A stretch of DNA of 64,000 bases from Ktedonospora formicarum (GCF_016587355.1 NZ_BNJF01000001.1:1674001-1738000), one strand, 5' to 3'. Positions 52,576-62,142 are shown, counted from the first letter of the stretch. Numbers and translations are program-made. The notes: generated by a model not told the origin, from the letters alone.

Positions 52576-53178
52576 ATGGTCTACCGGTTGCTTGCATTTA
52601 TCGCCCGTTTAATCCTGCCCTGTTTTTTCCGTATTCACATCACAGGGGAAGATCATGTTCCATCCGAAGGCAGAGTTGTGCTCACTTGCAATCATACCTC
52701 CTGGTTAGATGTGCTCTTTCTGGCCTATGCTACTCTGCCACGGCCTATCCACTATATGGCGAAGAAAGAACTCTTCAAGCAGGCATTGGTGGCATGGTTC
52801 TTGCGCTCGCTTCATGCCTTTCCCGTAGATCGTCAGAAGCCGGGACCCAGTGTGCTCAAAAACTCGCTGGCGATACTTGAAAATGGAGATGTGCTCGGCA
52901 TTTTCCCAAGCGGAACCAGGACAAATGAAGACACAGCGTTGAAACAAGGCGCAGTGACCATCGCGTTACGAGCGCAGGCCCCTCTCATCGCCGCTGTCTA
53001 TCGCGGTCCTCTCCGTTGGAAACTCTCCTACCTGTTTCGCCGACCATCCGTTACCCTCCACTTCTGGCCTGCACTGAGTAGTTCTCACGATGGTGAGGAT
53101 CGCAAACAGGCCCAGATGCTGCTAATGCAACGCTTAAGTGAGCGGCTTACCCAGGAGCCACAACAAACAACAATATGA
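52576..53178 (+). CDS. plsC: 1-acyl-sn-glycerol-3-phosphate acyltransferase
   Basis: 200-aa lysophosphatidic-acid acyltransferase-like protein. The catalytic HX4D motif is in CNHTSWLDVLF near residue 35, the Arg/Pro region PVDRQKPG near 86, and the EGTR-equivalent reads PSGTRTNED near 111 (Ser in place of Glu). An N-terminal hydrophobic helix would peripherally anchor it. It probably makes phosphatidic acid. GGGAG is just upstream of the ATG at 52576; an ATG 8 codons earlier is less likely. Confidence 0.88.
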   Translation: MVYRLLAFIARLILPCFFRIHITGEDHVPSEGRVVLTCNHTSWLDVLFLAYATLPRPIHYMAKKELFKQALVAWFLRSLHAFPVDRQKPGPSVLKNSLAILENGDVLGIFPSGTRTNEDTALKQGAVTIALRAQAPLIAAVYRGPLRWKLSYLFRRPSVTLHFWPALSSSHDGEDRKQAQMLLMQRLSERLTQEPQQTTI

Positions 53179-53192
53179 GCCCTCATCTCCAT

Positions 53193-53254
53193 TTCCCCAA
53201 GCAAAGTGGGTCCAGGCGATGACGTCATCGCCTGGACCCACTTTGCTTGGGGAA
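53193..53254. terminator. Perfect 62-bp palindrome, bidirectional terminator
   Basis: Arms 53193-53223 and 53224-53254 are perfectly complementary without a spacer, between the convergent plsC and membrane-protein genes. TTATTTTTT follows on the plus strand. This is the longest of several perfect palindromes at gene ends here. Confidence 0.9.
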
Positions 53255-53260
53255 GCAACT

Positions 53261-55159
53261 TTATTTTTTCGTCGTAGTAGGGGTAGGTACAATAACTGGT
53301 GTCTGGGTGGCAGTAGGAGTCGAGCCAGGACTCTGCCCAAGGTTAATGCTGATATCATCAAAGGTCTTAAAATTGACCACCTGATTGCCAGACTTATCGT
53401 ATGTTCCCTCTACTATATCACCAGGCTGTACCAGAGGGAGTTTAGGCGAGAGCGAGAGATTAGCAGTAAAGATATACGGCTGGCCCTCGATCTGTATGTA
53501 ATACACCGTGTTATTCCCTTGCAATACTGAAGAGATGCGCGTGACTTTGCCTTTCACTTTCTGAGCTTCCGTAGTAGAAGGTATATTGCCATTGCCCCCC
53601 GATTGTGCCAACCATTGTTGATAGGATTGGAGCGCCTGTGGAAGCGAGGTATCGAACTGCACATTACTCCCATTCAGATTACGTGCATCGACAATCCCGA
53701 CAGCCTGGAAGATAGCTCCTGAGGTCTGTGTCTCCTCGCTATCACTGCCAGTACTCTGGACATAGATGGCGACCCATGTCGGGGTATCGTAGATCTGATA
53801 GAGTTGTACACTCGCCACAGAATAGTTACGAATGTTTGAGCGCGTCGATGAGAAGGTCTTAACTACATTGTCGCCTACACCAACCCCTTGCAAGGGATAG
53901 AATGTAGCCTGATTCTTATGCGTGTCAAAGAGGAAGACGCCAGTGCTAGAACTATCATTGCTTGAAGAGGAGGTCATAGGGACAAGCCATACCGGGCGAT
54001 CCACATTGTTATAGAGCAATTCAGGAGTTCCTACCGTCACCTGCTGGCCCGCGCCCGAAGGATTAAACCAGGGCGCGGCATGATAACGCCCCCACCAATC
54101 AAGGTATTGCTGCACCGTCTCGGAAGGCATGACACGATCAACCCAGGCAGGAACTTTACCAGGAGCATACTTGGTTATCACCCCTGTATGCGCGTCAACC
54201 AGAAGCACTTCGGTGAGCACATCACCAACATAGCCTCGAATAGGCTGCATCACCGACACCGTCCAATAGGGATGATAGTTATCGTCCAGCTCAAGCGTCG
54301 GATCCACTAATTTCCCATAGGTATAGCCGCTCAAGTAGACATGCCTCATCAAATCCTGATTCAGCAATGCACCTGGAAGATAGGCCAGAGAGGCGTCCTT
54401 ATCCGTGTAGAGTTTGGGTACTGCCTGTGGATCTTCGGCATCAACAACCACAAAGCCAGGAGTTTGTGGATTCGAGAGATTCACAAAGATGTTGTTATAA
54501 CTCAAAGGCGCAACATAATAGAGATGCCCCTTAACTGATTGCAATGTGTAGCTGTCCGTATCGATATTGTACTCCGATCCCAGGTTCTGTCCATTGGAAC
54601 CAAGCACCTGTTGTCCCTTGTACGCTGCCACACTCTTGCTCGCCAGGACGATATGATTCTGGTCAGTTGCTGGCAATTTATCGGTCTTCAGCTCAGTCAC
54701 ATTAGGTATTGCTGCCAGAGCTTTCGTGTTCACATCAAACCACGTTGTGAAAATGGAGATAAGGAGGGGAGCTACAAGACCCACAACACCAACAATCACC
54801 AGGCCAAGAATACCAGCAGCCACGGCCCCACGTGTGGTCTGGCCCGAGGAGAGACGTGATAGCGATCTACCAGAGGCGGCCTCCATTGCAGGCACGAAGA
54901 AGGACACGAGATTCCCCAGGCTGCTCAAGAACAGAGGCCAGAGCACCCATTGCCAACCCCAGAATGGACCAGTCAAAGCCGGTCGCGAGAAGTAAACGAT
55001 CAATACGCTCAACAGAAAATTGAAGACGGTATACCCGATCAGCCAGCGGAGGAACCCGCCTCGCGCCGACTTTTCTCGGCGGCCAAATACAAGCCGCCCT
55101 ATGGTGAGAAGGATCATCACCACCAGCGTGCCAATAAACGACAACAGTAAAACGGCCAT
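53261..55159 (-). CDS. Large membrane protein with extracytoplasmic domain and OB-like C-terminus
   Basis: 632 aa; I do not recognise a named family. Four hydrophobic helices occupy about residues 1-25, 34-56, 60-85 and 112-140. The rest is predicted extracytoplasmic: a beta-rich region with YWTVSVMQP and LLVDAHTGVITKYAPG resembling PepSY-like strands, a region VSIVDARNLN-like (GIVDARNLNGS), and near 545-615 an OB-fold-like unit (KVKGKVTRISSV, PLVQPGDIVEGTYDKSG). A Thr/Pro tail ends the protein. The ATG at 55159 has AGGAGT 9 nt upstream; 17 more in-frame codons are possible. Confidence 0.72.
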   Translation of the reverse strand: MAVLLLSFIGTLVVMILLTIGRLVFGRREKSARGGFLRWLIGYTVFNFLLSVLIVYFSRPALTGPFWGWQWVLWPLFLSSLGNLVSFFVPAMEAASGRSLSRLSSGQTTRGAVAAGILGLVIVGVVGLVAPLLISIFTTWFDVNTKALAAIPNVTELKTDKLPATDQNHIVLASKSVAAYKGQQVLGSNGQNLGSEYNIDTDSYTLQSVKGHLYYVAPLSYNNIFVNLSNPQTPGFVVVDAEDPQAVPKLYTDKDASLAYLPGALLNQDLMRHVYLSGYTYGKLVDPTLELDDNYHPYWTVSVMQPIRGYVGDVLTEVLLVDAHTGVITKYAPGKVPAWVDRVMPSETVQQYLDWWGRYHAAPWFNPSGAGQQVTVGTPELLYNNVDRPVWLVPMTSSSSNDSSSTGVFLFDTHKNQATFYPLQGVGVGDNVVKTFSSTRSNIRNYSVASVQLYQIYDTPTWVAIYVQSTGSDSEETQTSGAIFQAVGIVDARNLNGSNVQFDTSLPQALQSYQQWLAQSGGNGNIPSTTEAQKVKGKVTRISSVLQGNNTVYYIQIEGQPYIFTANLSLSPKLPLVQPGDIVEGTYDKSGNQVVNFKTFDDISINLGQSPGSTPTATQTPVIVPTPTTTKK

Positions 55160-55440
55160 AATGAGTACTCCTGCTATGCATAAGGAAGTGTGTTCTGTCA
55201 ACGCACACACATGCCATCGGTATATACGTACTGATATGCTCTAGAGATACAAACAATTTCTCTACTAGTTCAGACGTAACCTCCACAATTTTCTCTAAGC
55301 CCGCCCACATATCAGGCACATGGAAGGAGCACTCAGGCCACGCCACCTGAGTGCTCCTTATAGCAAAGTCCAGACCGGTTGAGAGCCCTGCGCAGGCTCA
55401 AGCCTCTGAAAACCGCTGTAAGCGTATGACTGAACGGCGA

Positions 55441-58113
55441 TTACTTCTCTAGAGTGCTCTTACTATTACGCTCACCATCAAAGGAAAGCAAAATGCGCTT
55501 ACCATCGTAAATGGTTTCGAGGTGAACCGGACGGCCCCACAGCAGTTGCACATGCTGCAATGTCTTCTCAGCGTAATTCAGGTCAAGATCCTGGCCCTCA
55601 TACATGTGCTTGATATAAAGCTCGCGGTTCCCACGATAATCTCCATTATCGATCACAAGGTAGGGATAGCCGAAGTTGGTCATACTGGCAACTATGGAAT
55701 CGCGTACCTTTTGCCAGTTCTTCTCGACAATGACCCATTCATCCCCCTCCTTCTTGTACAGGTAAAGGTCAAGATCCTTGATCAGATCCTCCGTCAGGTA
55801 GTTACGCAGGAACGAGACGTCATTATCCAATTCGCGCACCTCGAAGATCTTCTCCCGTCCCTTGCCAGGCTTGCGCCCAAATTTCTCCTGCTCTTCCTGT
55901 GTAGGGGCATTCCAACGCCGCTCAATATCCTCAAAGACCTTGAAGCCAATATAATACGGGTTGAGAGATGTACGTGAGGGCGAAAGAACTCCTGAGTGCA
56001 ACTGCGCGAACTCGATGGTTTCCGAGTCGGTAATAATGCTCCTATCGCCCATTTCGCGCATTATACGCGAGTGCCATATGCTGTTGTGATGCAACATACC
56101 GTTAGCGATATAGCGATGACTTTCCTCAACTGTGATGTCGTACACATCAGCGACCCCATGCTCAACGCTCACTACCTCATCGGTTGGATCCTCTTTCACA
56201 AACCAGCGATGGCTCCTAAGGTACTGGCAGAGCTTATCCTGCTTACGACCAAGGCTAAAGCCAATCTCCTGAGCAAAGACCTGAGCCGACCTTCCCTTGA
56301 TACGGATATTTACGCCATAGCGCCGCGTAAGGATGCCATAGTTGAGTAAGATGATCTGAAGTGCCTGCGCGATCTCATCACTAAAGGTCGACAGGATCAC
56401 ACCATCACTCATGGAAGCGCACCCATCACAATCGAAGTACGCGCGCAAAAACGCACTTACCACGGCCTTCGGCGAGCGTAGGATGGCAGCGGGTATGGCC
56501 TTGGCACGCGCCTTAGCACGCAGATCAATACCCAGTCCTTCCAGCAGATCAAGCACATTGGCAGAATAGAACACGACACGCCAGCGTCCGCCCTTGCCGT
56601 TTAACGTCTTGTCATCCCAGAAAACGCAAGCTTCGATGGCAAAGAGACGCAGAACGAGAGCCGCATAGCGCTCAGCCAATTCATAGTCTCCACTGGTATA
56701 GCCAATTGCCTGCTTCTGCGTATGAATATTTCCATCACCAATCAGGTAGCCAAGAAACTCAGCGAACTCCTCGTTTAGATGGGTAGGCGCCAGTAAGGGG
56801 AAACGCCCTGCATAGAGTGCTTTTCCCGCTGTCCCTGGAGTGTAGCCAGTACTAACAACCGCGCTAGCGATGCGCTGCTGAGCATAGGTCGTCTTACCAC
56901 TTAAAGAGCGATAGACCGTATGGACACCAACACCCGCTGCTTGTGCGACATCCGCGACTGTTGCCCAGGACTTGAGCACAGGCAACGCAATGGGTACCTG
57001 CTCAGAGGGCCAGATGTTGCTACTAACATTGAGCGGAATACGCTGACCGATGCGCACGTCCTTCAATTCCATCCATTGCTCTGGCCCAACACTCAATTTG
57101 TGGCCCTCGGCCCCCTCCAGCACAAGCCCGCGCCGCGTTCGCAAACGAATAGTGCTGGCATTGCGCCGAATATGCCGATCACTAACCGGATCACATTGCT
57201 CCTTTCCGCTACCAACGCTAATTCTCTGTCCCTGCGTCAGGCGCTCATGGAGAGCATCATAACGCATGAGGCCAAACTCAGTCAGAACTAGACTCTCCGC
57301 AACGAGGCAGGCCCAACCCTCATTCATAGTCTTGGTTTGCATCTGTGGCACGAAGTACAGCATCTCATTACGAACAATCTCCAGGATATCACGTTGCCAT
57401 TGTTCCAGCGATGGCGAATGCTGTAAAAGGAAGAGCAGGATATCCTTCTCGGGCTTCTCTGGAAAACGCGGTGTCTTGCCAGAGCGCTCTTCACGCTCCT
57501 CCTCAGCCTTCTGACGATTGGCATCTAACTCCCAGAGATCATCATATTCTGTCGCCAGCCGAACAAACTTGCTCTCCTTGGGCTCCTCCTCTTGTCGTAG
57601 CAAAAGGTTATAATCGATATGCTCTTGGATAGAGAGAGCCGCATCCAGGAAACGCTCAACCTCTTGCTTGCCATGATCAAACTCATACTTGGCAATACGC
57701 TCGGCATGTATGCTTACCTTGTCGATCATACGCTTTGAGGTATGCTGGAAGTAGGCGTTGTTCTTGAAGAAGTCGGTATGACCGAAGACATGGGCCGCCA
57801 CAAAGGTATTTTGCAGCAGATCATTCATCTCCATCAGAAAAGCATAACTCGGGTTTGTGTTCACGACCATCTCGTAGATCTTACTCAACCCAAGATCATA
57901 CTGCATCTTCTGGCGATAATAAGCCTTGCCATGCGTCCAGTGGCTAAAGCGACCGGGCAAACCATATGAAGCAAACTCATACATGATAGCCGCAGGAACC
58001 AGCTCAAAGTGAGTTGGAAAGGGATCCAGGCCAAACTGCTTGGCAATCTCCCAGGCCCCTTCGATGGAATCGCGCAGACGCTCAAGATCGCGGCTCGATT
58101 CGATACTCGTCAT
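55441..58113 (-). CDS. spoVR: SpoVR family protein interrupted by an intein
   Basis: 890-aa precursor. Exteins total 481 aa, the usual SpoVR length, and the protein should be restored by splicing. SpoVR proteins act with YhbH and PrkA; B. subtilis SpoVR is needed for spore cortex formation. The N-extein ends ...KTMNEGWA at residue 268 and the C-extein resumes SIWHSRIMREMG at 678, so the junction recreates the conserved NEGWASxWH motif of the family. It is last in the prkA-yhbH-spoVR operon, 17 bp after yhbH. The intein is listed separately. Confidence 0.95.
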   Translation of the reverse strand: MTSIESSRDLERLRDSIEGAWEIAKQFGLDPFPTHFELVPAAIMYEFASYGLPGRFSHWTHGKAYYRQKMQYDLGLSKIYEMVVNTNPSYAFLMEMNDLLQNTFVAAHVFGHTDFFKNNAYFQHTSKRMIDKVSIHAERIAKYEFDHGKQEVERFLDAALSIQEHIDYNLLLRQEEEPKESKFVRLATEYDDLWELDANRQKAEEEREERSGKTPRFPEKPEKDILLFLLQHSPSLEQWQRDILEIVRNEMLYFVPQMQTKTMNEGWACLVAESLVLTEFGLMRYDALHERLTQGQRISVGSGKEQCDPVSDRHIRRNASTIRLRTRRGLVLEGAEGHKLSVGPEQWMELKDVRIGQRIPLNVSSNIWPSEQVPIALPVLKSWATVADVAQAAGVGVHTVYRSLSGKTTYAQQRIASAVVSTGYTPGTAGKALYAGRFPLLAPTHLNEEFAEFLGYLIGDGNIHTQKQAIGYTSGDYELAERYAALVLRLFAIEACVFWDDKTLNGKGGRWRVVFYSANVLDLLEGLGIDLRAKARAKAIPAAILRSPKAVVSAFLRAYFDCDGCASMSDGVILSTFSDEIAQALQIILLNYGILTRRYGVNIRIKGRSAQVFAQEIGFSLGRKQDKLCQYLRSHRWFVKEDPTDEVVSVEHGVADVYDITVEESHRYIANGMLHHNSIWHSRIMREMGDRSIITDSETIEFAQLHSGVLSPSRTSLNPYYIGFKVFEDIERRWNAPTQEEQEKFGRKPGKGREKIFEVRELDNDVSFLRNYLTEDLIKDLDLYLYKKEGDEWVIVEKNWQKVRDSIVASMTNFGYPYLVIDNGDYRGNRELYIKHMYEGQDLDLNYAEKTLQHVQLLWGRPVHLETIYDGKRILLSFDGERNSKSTLEK
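56083..57309 (-). mobile_element. Intein with LAGLIDADG endonuclease and LacI-type HTH
   Basis: 409 residues (269-677 of the SpoVR precursor). Splicing block A starts at Cys1 (CLVAESLVLTEFG), block B has GAEGHKLSV with its His, block F is VYDITVEESHRYIANG, block G is LHHN with terminal His-Asn, and the +1 residue is Ser. The homing-endonuclease part has the two dodecapeptides LGYLIGDG (454-461) and FLRAYFDCDG (555-564). Between block B and the first dodecapeptide lies a LacI-type helix-turn-helix (about 384-436, nucleotides 56806-56964). All catalytic residues needed for splicing appear intact. Confidence 0.93.
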
Positions 58114-58130
58114 ACAAGAGCTCCTTCCTT

Positions 58131-59273
58131 CTACCTGGCTGGCACTGGATCACGTTGGGCAAAGAACTTCCGTAACGCTGGATAGACCTCTTTCTTATCC
58201 GAGATGGTAACGGCGGTGAACTTCTTATCGTTGATCTTGTTATACGCCGACATCAGCGTACTTGGCGAACGATAGTGACCCTCGCGAATTTCGCCATAGC
58301 CGAAGATGTTGCACTGTTCCATAAGCTTGTTCACCAGTTGAACACAGCGATCATTATCCCAGGGCAAATTATCACCATCTGAGAAATGAAAGGGGTAGAT
58401 GTTCCAGTCATTGGGGTTATAGCGTTCCTGAATGATCTGGAGCGCTAGCTCATATGCCGATGATACCTGAGTTCCGCCGCTCTCTCCCTTATGGAAGAAC
58501 TCTTCTTCTGTGACCTCCTTGGCCTCTGTATGGTGGCTGATGAAGACAATCTGCACATTGTTGTAGCGTGTGCGGAGGAAGCGCACCATCCAGAAGTAGA
58601 AGCTGCGCGCGATATACTTCTCGAATTCTCCCATCGAACCGCTAATATCCATCATAGCCAGAATTACAGCATTTGACTGATATTTGATGGTGGGCTCCCA
58701 AACCTTAAAGCGCAGATCTTCAGACTTAATTTCCTTGAAGCGCGCCTCACCTTTCGAAGCGTTACGCTTGATGTTCTCCAGGATGGTACGCTTCTTGTCC
58801 AGGTTAGGCATAGGACCCTTCTTGCGCACATCCGTAAAGCGAACAGCATCAGTCTCCATCTCTTGTTGGCGCTTCTCCTCCAGGTTAGGCAGGCTCAGAT
58901 CCTCAAAGATCATTGCCGCCAATTCCTCCATGGAGATCTCGGCTTCATAGTAATCATAGCCCGCGTCTTTCCCGGCTTCGCCCTTCTTGCCCTTACCAGG
59001 ACGAGGCTCTTGAGCGACAACATCGCCAACCTTGCTCTTGCCATTCCCTTGACCTGAATGGGTTTGACGTCCAGGATCAAAGCGGAAACGATACTCATCG
59101 AGAGAACGGATGGGCACCCGTACCACCTTCTTCCCATCCGAAAGGATAATATTCTCTTCGCTGACAATCTCGCCCAAGTTTTTCTTGACGGCGTCGCGTA
59201 TCTTCTCTTTGTGTCGCTCCTGGTCTATCTGGCCTTTCCGGTGCAACGACCAATCGTGCTGAGAAACAGACAT
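58131..59273 (-). CDS. yhbH: YhbH/YeaH-family protein (DUF444)
   Basis: 380-aa protein of the family encoded with PrkA and SpoVR in many spore-formers and as yeaH in E. coli. After an N-terminal basic region (RHKEKIRDAVKKNLGEIVS) comes a charged linker and a von Willebrand-A-like domain with the MIDAS-type motif MMDISGSMGEFEKYIARSF near residue 212. C-terminal FHFSDGDNLPWD supplies a further metal-site motif. The biochemical role is not established. It is 190 bp after prkA and 17 bp before spoVR. Confidence 0.93.
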   Translation of the reverse strand: MSVSQHDWSLHRKGQIDQERHKEKIRDAVKKNLGEIVSEENIILSDGKKVVRVPIRSLDEYRFRFDPGRQTHSGQGNGKSKVGDVVAQEPRPGKGKKGEAGKDAGYDYYEAEISMEELAAMIFEDLSLPNLEEKRQQEMETDAVRFTDVRKKGPMPNLDKKRTILENIKRNASKGEARFKEIKSEDLRFKVWEPTIKYQSNAVILAMMDISGSMGEFEKYIARSFYFWMVRFLRTRYNNVQIVFISHHTEAKEVTEEEFFHKGESGGTQVSSAYELALQIIQERYNPNDWNIYPFHFSDGDNLPWDNDRCVQLVNKLMEQCNIFGYGEIREGHYRSPSTLMSAYNKINDKKFTAVTISDKKEVYPALRKFFAQRDPVPAR

Positions 59274-59398
59274 GGTACGTTCTCCTTATCGTATGGAACC
59301 AGGGGATGAGGATGGTGCCGGGGCATAGGTCGCAGGCTGGCGTGACCCGCCTTATGTAGAACAGGCGCGAACAGGACAGGGTACACCGCTAGCTTGCG

Positions 59399-59432
59399 GC
59401 GTACGCGCGAGTTTAATGCTCGCGTCGTACGC
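59399..59432. promoter_or_regulatory. GC-rich hairpin in the prkA-yhbH gap
   Basis: The region 59399-59411 pairs with 59419-59432 (CGCGAG/CTCGCG core and GCGTAC/GTACGC ends) with one bulged base and a 7-nt TTTAATG loop. No T tract. It may stabilise or process the operon mRNA between prkA and yhbH. Confidence 0.5.
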
Positions 59433-59463
59433 CCATGTCCATACTGCATCAGCCCGGTCGTCG

Positions 59464-61359
59464 TTATCGGTTCAAGAGGCTTCCCGTATACCGGAGAATT
59501 TCATTTGCGCAGACGTGACAATAACCGTGCTCCGTCATGAGGCGATTCACCACCTCATTGATCTTGCGCAACTGCTCTTTATCAGGAGTACGAGTAGACG
59601 TAGTGATCTTAACGACGTCTCGCAAGTCCGCGAAGAGTTTCTTCTCAATCGCTTCCTTGAGGCGCTCGTGGCTGGTATAGTCAAAGGTCTGTCCCTTGCG
59701 CGCCAACGAAGAGATACGTATCAGGATCTCCTCACGGAAGGAACGTTTGGCATTCTCTGAGACACCTATCTGTTCCTCAATGGAGCGCATCAGATGCTCA
59801 TCTGGCTCCATCTCCTCGTCGGTAATCGGGTCGCGCAGGCGCGTCTTGTTACAGTACGCCTCAACGTTATCCAGGTAGTTGTTAAGCAAAGTACGCGCGG
59901 ATTCCTCATAGGAGTAGACGAAGGCCCGCTGAACTTCTTTCTTGGCAAGCTCATCATATTCTTTACGAGCTTCGCTTACAAAATTGAGGTAACGCTCACG
60001 CTCTTCACGTGTGATACTGGTATGTTGATCCAGGCCATCACGCAGGGCACGCAAGGCATCAATGGGGTTAATACACGTGACATTATGCTTGACCAAAGCG
60101 TTCGAGAGGCGGTTGATGACATAGCGAGGCGAGATGCCATCCATGCCTTCACGCACAGCCTCTTCTTGTAATTCGCGCACATCCTTCTGCTTAAAATCTT
60201 CCATATCCTCGCCATCATACAGTTTGAGCTTCTTCATCAAGCTCATACCAGCCTTCTTTGAAGGCTCCATGCGAGTAAGAAGAGCGAAGACGCTGGCGAT
60301 ACGCAATGTATAGGGCGCAATATGCACATCCTTGAGCGCGCTCTGTTTGAGTAATTTCTCGTAAATCTTTACCTCATCAGAGACACGCAGATTGTAGGGG
60401 ACCTTGACCAGAATAATGCGGTCCTGTAAGGCTTCAGACTTCTTATTGCCCACAAAGGACTGATACTCATGCTCGTTGGTATGACTAACAACAACCTCAT
60501 CGGCATAGATCATGCTAAAACGTCCGGTCTTGATGTTCTGCTCCTGGCTCAGGGTGAGCAATACGTACAGGAACTTCTCATCCGTTTTTAGCATTTCGAC
60601 AAATTCCATGATGCCACGATTTGATATGTTTAGCTCGCCATCGAATCGATAGGCACGTGGATCGCTCTCAACACCTACCTCGCCAATGGTAGACAGATCA
60701 ATACCACCGACAAGTTCACTAATATCCTGGCTTTTGGGATCAGACGGCGTGAAAGTCCCGACGCCGACGCGATACTTCTCGCTGAAGGTGACACGCTTAA
60801 CTGGTACATCCTCAATATTACCCTTATACTGGTTATCCACCATATAGCGGCAATGAGGACACAGGTCACCTTCAATGTAGATGCCAAACTCTCGCTCGAC
60901 ATCAGAACGGAGTTCGTGAGGAATGAGGTGCAACGGCTCCTCATGCATAGGGCAGCCCTTGATTTCATAGAGCGCGCCATCCTGCACTCGACTATATTCT
61001 TCCAGACCGCGCTTGAGGAGGGTCACAATGGTAGACTTACCTCCGCCGACAGGTCCCATCAGGAGAAGAATACGCTTACGCACTTCCAGGCGTTGGGCAG
61101 CCGAGTGGAAGTAGTCAACGATCTGCTGGAGAGGCTTTTCAATGCCGAAGATCTCCTCGCTGAAAAATTTGTAATGCTGCTCATTAGTACGGGTCGTCTC
61201 GATACCAGCGTCCATGATCATATGGTAAACGCGCTCATGTGAAAGGCGGGTAATTTCAGGTTTCTTTGACGCAATCTCAAAGTATTGCGCAAAGGTTCCT
61301 TCCCACATGAGTTCTCGCTCACGATCTCGATATTCTTCCAACCGCTTCACCAGATCCAT
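59464..61359 (-). CDS. prkA: PrkA serine protein kinase / AAA+ ATPase
   Basis: 631 aa, the normal PrkA length. The N-terminal AAA+ domain has the Walker A GPVGGGKST near residue 104 and a Cys-rich insert (CPMHEE, CPHC) near 135 and 175. Central blocks NRGIMEFVEMLK and QDRIILVKVPYNLRVSDEV and the C-terminal kinase-like domain (from about residue 420) follow the family. PrkA phosphorylates sporulation proteins in Bacillus, though recent work also suggests protease activity in the family. The first gene of the operon; GAGGG precedes the ATG. Confidence 0.95.
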   Translation of the reverse strand: MDLVKRLEEYRDRERELMWEGTFAQYFEIASKKPEITRLSHERVYHMIMDAGIETTRTNEQHYKFFSEEIFGIEKPLQQIVDYFHSAAQRLEVRKRILLLMGPVGGGKSTIVTLLKRGLEEYSRVQDGALYEIKGCPMHEEPLHLIPHELRSDVEREFGIYIEGDLCPHCRYMVDNQYKGNIEDVPVKRVTFSEKYRVGVGTFTPSDPKSQDISELVGGIDLSTIGEVGVESDPRAYRFDGELNISNRGIMEFVEMLKTDEKFLYVLLTLSQEQNIKTGRFSMIYADEVVVSHTNEHEYQSFVGNKKSEALQDRIILVKVPYNLRVSDEVKIYEKLLKQSALKDVHIAPYTLRIASVFALLTRMEPSKKAGMSLMKKLKLYDGEDMEDFKQKDVRELQEEAVREGMDGISPRYVINRLSNALVKHNVTCINPIDALRALRDGLDQHTSITREERERYLNFVSEARKEYDELAKKEVQRAFVYSYEESARTLLNNYLDNVEAYCNKTRLRDPITDEEMEPDEHLMRSIEEQIGVSENAKRSFREEILIRISSLARKGQTFDYTSHERLKEAIEKKLFADLRDVVKITTSTRTPDKEQLRKINEVVNRLMTEHGYCHVCANEILRYTGSLLNR

Positions 61360-61712
61360 GGCTTACCCTCTCTTTGCTGTTCGATAGAGTAGTCCGTGTG
61401 GGGCTTATGCTCCCCTCCCCTCCTTAGGGAAAGGTCATACATCCCCTGGTTGCTACTCATGGGACGGATACTACGAATAAGACAGCCAGGGAAAGACTCC
61501 TTTTGGTTGGGCAAGGACATTATACGAGGATGGCGCAGGGACTGACACACCATCTACCACCTCTTCCTTCCATTTCCCTCTCCCCGCTCGACAGCTACCA
61601 GATGACTGAAAGGGCCAGTTTCCTTCTCGACACGCGTCGCAAGAGAACCAGCCCTTTCCAACTTTTCGGCGGATATTACGGTTTGGATCTACTATATATT
61701 CATCCCAAACCT

Positions 61713-61743
61713 TATAAAGAGTAGAATTGGGTAGCGTTGTCAA
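61713..61743 (-). promoter_or_regulatory. Possible prkA operon promoter
   Basis: Perfect -35 TTGACA (61738-61743) and a -10-like TTTATA (61713-61718); the 19-bp spacer is longer than ideal. It would give a leader of about 350 nt. A sporulation sigma factor may use another site. Confidence 0.35.
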
Positions 61744-62082
61744 ACGCATCTACAGATGCTCCTGCAATGTTACAATATGTCCTTTCTTGTTCCAGCGCTT
61801 TTCACATTTGTAGCAGAAATGCAGTTTTGTGACCACCACCCTCATGAATTTTGTACTCTTGCTAGAACGTGGCCCTTCTTAGGGGTATGGGCAAATTATA
61901 CCATATTTTTCTGTCTCATACAATTCTACGAAGAAGGCAAAATTGCTAGTAAAGCAAGTTTTTCACCACATCCATGTAGACAAAATAGCTCATCTACTCC
62001 TTCAAGATAAAACTGCCAGTTCAGGTACCATACTATTTTGTGTATCAATATTACTATCCTTCGTCTAGGCAGGCATTTGGGA

Positions 62083-62112
62083 AGAGCTCCCAGAAGAACG
62101 CCTGGGAGCTCT
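62083..62112 (-). terminator. Hairpin downstream of the SAM hydrolase gene
   Basis: A perfect 11-bp stem (AGAGCTCCCAG 62083-62093 with 62102-62112) and 8-nt loop lie 30 bp past the stop. The T tract is weak (TCTTCCC). Confidence 0.6.
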
Positions 62113-62142
62113 AAGCACACGGATTTATAAATCAAAGATAAT

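Larger units (their letters stand above)
61360..62142. other. Leader and intergenic region upstream of prkA
   Basis: About 780 bp without a supported gene. A 92-codon minus-strand frame here has no homology I can see. On the minus strand TTGACA at 61738-61743 with TTTATA 19 bp further (61713-61718) is a possible prkA promoter. A GGTTTGG/CCAAACC inverted repeat spans 61680-61711 just downstream of it. Confidence 0.45.

Noticed and set aside
61471..61749. 92-codon minus-strand frame upstream of prkA
   Set aside because: Low-complexity reading without motif; its start overlaps the candidate -35 of the prkA promoter.
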